This document shows, one piece after another, positions 6,215-8,465 of a DNA stretch of 8,465 nt. Positions within the stretch are counted from its first letter, which is position 1, and each line of letters opens with the position of its first letter. The translations under genes and the position numbers were made by a program. The stretch is from Planctomycetota bacterium. Lineage in GTDB: Bacteria; Planctomycetota; UBA1135. The notes beneath the pieces were generated by a model, which was not told where the DNA came from, ran no database searches, and saw only the letters and a list, made by a program, of their open reading frames with translations. Location: NCBI GenBank assembly GCA_002400895.1, contig NVRO01000018.1:1-8465 (forward strand), written 5' to 3'.

Positions 6215-7132
6215 ATGCATCGAGTCTTGACGCTACTTTTACTGTCACTTCCAGCCTGCGCGGTGTGGGAGCCGATTCCTGTTCCCGCGGGCTTGTTGGC
6301 GCTGGAGGGCAAATCCGCTCCGCCGCCGCCGGCTCATGCCGAGCTTGGTATTGAGGTTGCTCCGAACGAATCTGATTCTCTCGAAAACCTGGAACAGCGT
6401 CCGGGGGTACGCATTCTTGTAGTGGCAGAATCATCGCCTGCGGCCGCTGCCGGCTGCTTGGTCGGGGATGTCTTGTTGGCACTTGACGGTGAGCGTATTG
6501 ATGACCCCGGTCGCCTCAAGTCCTGGTTGCGTGGGGTGGTGGTTGCGCGCAGCGCCGAGTTGAAGTTGGAGCGCGGCAGTCGGGTGTTCGTCACCAGCGC
6601 CGACCTGGTGGTAAGAGACATTGCCACCATTCAGCGCACCCTGTATTTCGTCGACCGCATTCTTACCCGGGCTGCCTATGGCGACGAGGATGGTCCCGGC
6701 GGCGGGCCGGTAATCGCTCATCTCAACCCGGACAGCCCCTTACTGGCAGCCGGTGGACAAGTTGGCGATACGGTGGTGGCACTCAATGGTCAGGATGTCG
6801 GGATGTCGGCGGAGGAACTGGTGCGCTGGTTGCGCAGCGAACTGCGCCCCGGAGCTTCATTCAAACTGGGGATTTCCAGAGCTGGAGAGCGGATTGAACT
6901 TGCCGTCAAGGCCTGGTCACCGGGTCGTCGTTTAGTCAAGCATTCCTTATGGCCACTGTGGTATTGGGAGTACGACGTTGACCAGGACAGTGAGTTTTTG
7001 ATGATTGGTGACTTGTTACTCATTTCATTGTTCAAGCGCGAAAGTCAGGGTTCTGAGGTCGAGTACACCATTTTGACTTTCTTCTCCTGGAAGACCGGAG
7101 TCGCGACCCTGGACAGCAATCTGTCACCATGA
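6215..7132 (+). CDS. Putative lipoprotein with two PDZ domains
   Basis: A 305-residue protein. The N-terminus MHRVLTLLLLSLPAC has one Arg, a Leu-rich core and a lipobox-like LPAC (Cys15), so lipid anchoring is likely; Pro at -2 is not the commonest residue. A Pro-rich stretch follows. PDZ 1 covers about residues 44-132 (LGIEV; VAESSPAAAAGCLVGDVLLALDG). PDZ 2 covers about 164-233 (VIAHLNPDSPLLAAGGQVGDTVVALNG). There is no protease domain and no catalytic triad, unlike HtrA, RseP or Ctp proteins. After PDZ 2 is an unrecognised 70-residue tail with aromatic, strand-like segments (WPLWYWEY; FLMIGDLLLISLFKR; YTILTFFSW). PDZ domains in envelope proteins bind peptide termini, which suggests a substrate-binding or scaffold role next to the transporter; this is inference. 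GTG at 6212 directly precedes the ATG in frame and is an alternative start. The gene overlaps the next as ATGA. Confidence 0.8.
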   Translation: MHRVLTLLLLSLPACAVWEPIPVPAGLLALEGKSAPPPPAHAELGIEVAPNESDSLENLEQRPGVRILVVAESSPAAAAGCLVGDVLLALDGERIDDPGRLKSWLRGVVVARSAELKLERGSRVFVTSADLVVRDIATIQRTLYFVDRILTRAAYGDEDGPGGGPVIAHLNPDSPLLAAGGQVGDTVVALNGQDVGMSAEELVRWLRSELRPGASFKLGISRAGERIELAVKAWSPGRRLVKHSLWPLWYWEYDVDQDSEFLMIGDLLLISLFKRESQGSEVEYTILTFFSWKTGVATLDSNLSP

Positions 7133-8465
7133 TTGTTGCAACTTTGTTGTTGGCAGTTCAGGCAACTCACGTTCACTCTGTTATCCCCCTGCCGGAAATC
7201 CCCTTGTCGTGGGAGTTTTGCGATGTGGATGGAGATGGATTCCTCGATTTGTTATTCGCCGTGCCCAGCGCTGATGGTGGTCGTGAATGGCGTTATCACC
7301 GTTTGCTTCCGGACGGATCTTTCCGGGCGACTCCGGACAATGTTCTCACCATCAAGAAGGACATTATTGCCTGGGGAGTGGGGGAGTTCGATCTCGAGCA
7401 ACCAGGAGTGGAAATAATGGCACAAACGCGGAGCGCAGCTTTTGTGTTGTCGCCACGCAAGACTTCTTATGCGGGAATAAGGAAAGTTGCCAGTGGCGAG
7501 TTGTTTCTGGATTTGGCGTCTTCCAGCCAACTGCCGTTGTGGCCGGTAATCGGTGATTTGGATGGCGATGGCCTCGATGACATCGTATTGGCTACCTGGA
7601 CCGGATATTTGGTGGTGTCTGCGGATGGCCGTCAGTTGGCGGAGATTCCACTGCGCACCGATTTGCGGCGCCGGCCGAGTGCTTCGGCATCCATTGGCGG
7701 GGTAATCAATATGACTGCCAGCAGCCAACCCTTGTCGGACTTGATTATTCCCAACCGTGACCCCGGGGTATTTGACTCGCCGCCGATATTGTTCGTTTCC
7801 GAAAGCCTGCCCATGCCAATATTGGGAGACGCCAACGGTGATGGACGTCTGGACTTGCTATACACCAGAGCGAAAAAGCTTTTGGTGCATTACAACCGGG
7901 AAGGGGGGGATCCGCTGCTGGCCCCCGAAGCTGACTTCAGCAGTGGCTACGGTGAGGTCGGAGAATGGGAGGTGGCGGAGCTGCAACTGGTTGACGCTGG
8001 CGGTGGGGCTGCAGCAGACATCTTGCTGACCCGCAAGAACGACGGTCTGATTGATGCCGAATGGCAACACCTGCTGTTCCTCGATGCCCTGACCAAGGAC
8101 CTTCCCTTTGCCCGACCCGACACCCTGGTCGCCATTGAGGCCGCCTGGTCGAGCGCCTCGCTGTGTGAACTCGACGGAGATGGTGGCGCTCCCGATCTGG
8201 CGGTCAGCTCCTGGGAGCTCAAGCTCAAGCAGCTTGGCATGGGTGGAGTGGACATTCGCCATGTTGTCAGTGCTTACCGTGCTTCTCCGGCCGGGGGACA
8301 CGATGAGCGGGCGGTAATCAGGTGGGAGCGTGATTACCCCACCTCCAACTTCACTGCGTTCAGTCTGGTCCCGGCATTGAGCGCAGATTTAAGTGGTGAC
8401 AGCAGGGTTGATTTGTTGGAATCCGACAGCGCCGGCAATCTTGAAATGCGTGCTCTTGGCGGCAC
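7129..8465 (+). CDS. FG-GAP/VCBS repeat beta-propeller protein, partial at right edge
   Basis: The frame is open from the ATG at 7129 through the last base (445 complete codons). The ATG overlaps the preceding TGA, which supports the start. The N-terminus MIVATLLLAVQA is a short hydrophobic, possible signal peptide without basic residues. Five calcium-loop motifs of the DxDxDGxxD type are visible. They are CDVDGDGFLD (Asp32-40), GDLDGDGLDD (143-151), GDANGDGRLD (234-242), CELDGDGGAPD (Glu347-Asp356, one residue longer) and ADLSGDSRVD (420-428, degenerate). Three further blades lack the loop but keep the following hydrophobic strand: GVGEFDLEQPGVEIMAQ (near 94-110), QPLSDLIIPNRD (near 200) and VDAGGGAADILLTRK (near 295). 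FG-GAP repeats fold into integrin-like propellers, usually extracytoplasmic. Function is unknown; adhesion, scaffolding or substrate recognition are possible. The operon position suggests a link with the ABC transporter and PDZ protein. Confidence 0.85.
   Translation, partial: MIVATLLLAVQATHVHSVIPLPEIPLSWEFCDVDGDGFLDLLFAVPSADGGREWRYHRLLPDGSFRATPDNVLTIKKDIIAWGVGEFDLEQPGVEIMAQTRSAAFVLSPRKTSYAGIRKVASGELFLDLASSSQLPLWPVIGDLDGDGLDDIVLATWTGYLVVSADGRQLAEIPLRTDLRRRPSASASIGGVINMTASSQPLSDLIIPNRDPGVFDSPPILFVSESLPMPILGDANGDGRLDLLYTRAKKLLVHYNREGGDPLLAPEADFSSGYGEVGEWEVAELQLVDAGGGAAADILLTRKNDGLIDAEWQHLLFLDALTKDLPFARPDTLVAIEAAWSSASLCELDGDGGAPDLAVSSWELKLKQLGMGGVDIRHVVSAYRASPAGGHDERAVIRWERDYPTSNFTAFSLVPALSADLSGDSRVDLLESDSAGNLEMRALGG

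Noticed and set aside
7133..7417. A 94-codon plus-strand frame starting one frame off the FG-GAP gene
   Set aside because: The frame starting at 7129 carries five calcium-loop motifs and stays open to the window end, so this one is an out-of-frame shadow.

Overview
The window looks like bacterial chromosomal DNA of moderately high GC (my rough estimate is 55-60%). It is densely packed: six genes fill almost all of it and the longest gap is 26 bp. The content is a tricorn-type S41 protease, a tandem DUF1579-like secreted protein, an ABC-2 transporter, a two-PDZ lipoprotein candidate and an FG-GAP/VCBS repeat protein, with weak Shine-Dalgarno sites at most starts. This would suit a Gram-negative (diderm) lineage such as Planctomycetota or a similar environmental group. 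That placement is inference from gene content only. I see no rRNA, tRNA, CRISPR array, insertion sequence or phage gene.

Layout: (1) 1-2559, plus strand: the C-terminal 852 residues of a tricorn protease homologue whose N-terminus lies left of the window. It has PD40 propeller repeats, a highly charged linker, a PDZ domain and an S41 catalytic core with recognisable Ser, His and Glu. (2) 4269-2570, minus strand, convergent with the protease at a distance of 10 bp: a two-gene unit. The first gene encodes a secreted protein with two DUF1579-like halves, and the second a HAD-superfamily hydrolase of the haloacid-dehalogenase type. They are joined by a TAATG stop-start overlap. (3) 4296-8465, plus strand, divergent from unit 2 across only 26 bp: a tight four-gene run. 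It encodes an ABC ATPase, its ABC-2 membrane partner (ATGA overlap), a two-PDZ lipoprotein candidate (gap of 6-9 nt) and an FG-GAP/VCBS beta-propeller protein (ATGA overlap) that runs off the right edge.

How they may work together: the four-gene run is the most interesting part. An ATPase and permease at the inner membrane are co-encoded with an apparently membrane-anchored, protease-free PDZ protein and an exported calcium-motif propeller protein. This suggests an envelope-spanning export, sorting or quality-control device rather than a plain drug efflux pump, but the substrate cannot be read from the sequence. The divergent starts at 4269 and 4296 leave almost no room for 5' leaders, so leaderless or nearly leaderless transcripts are likely.
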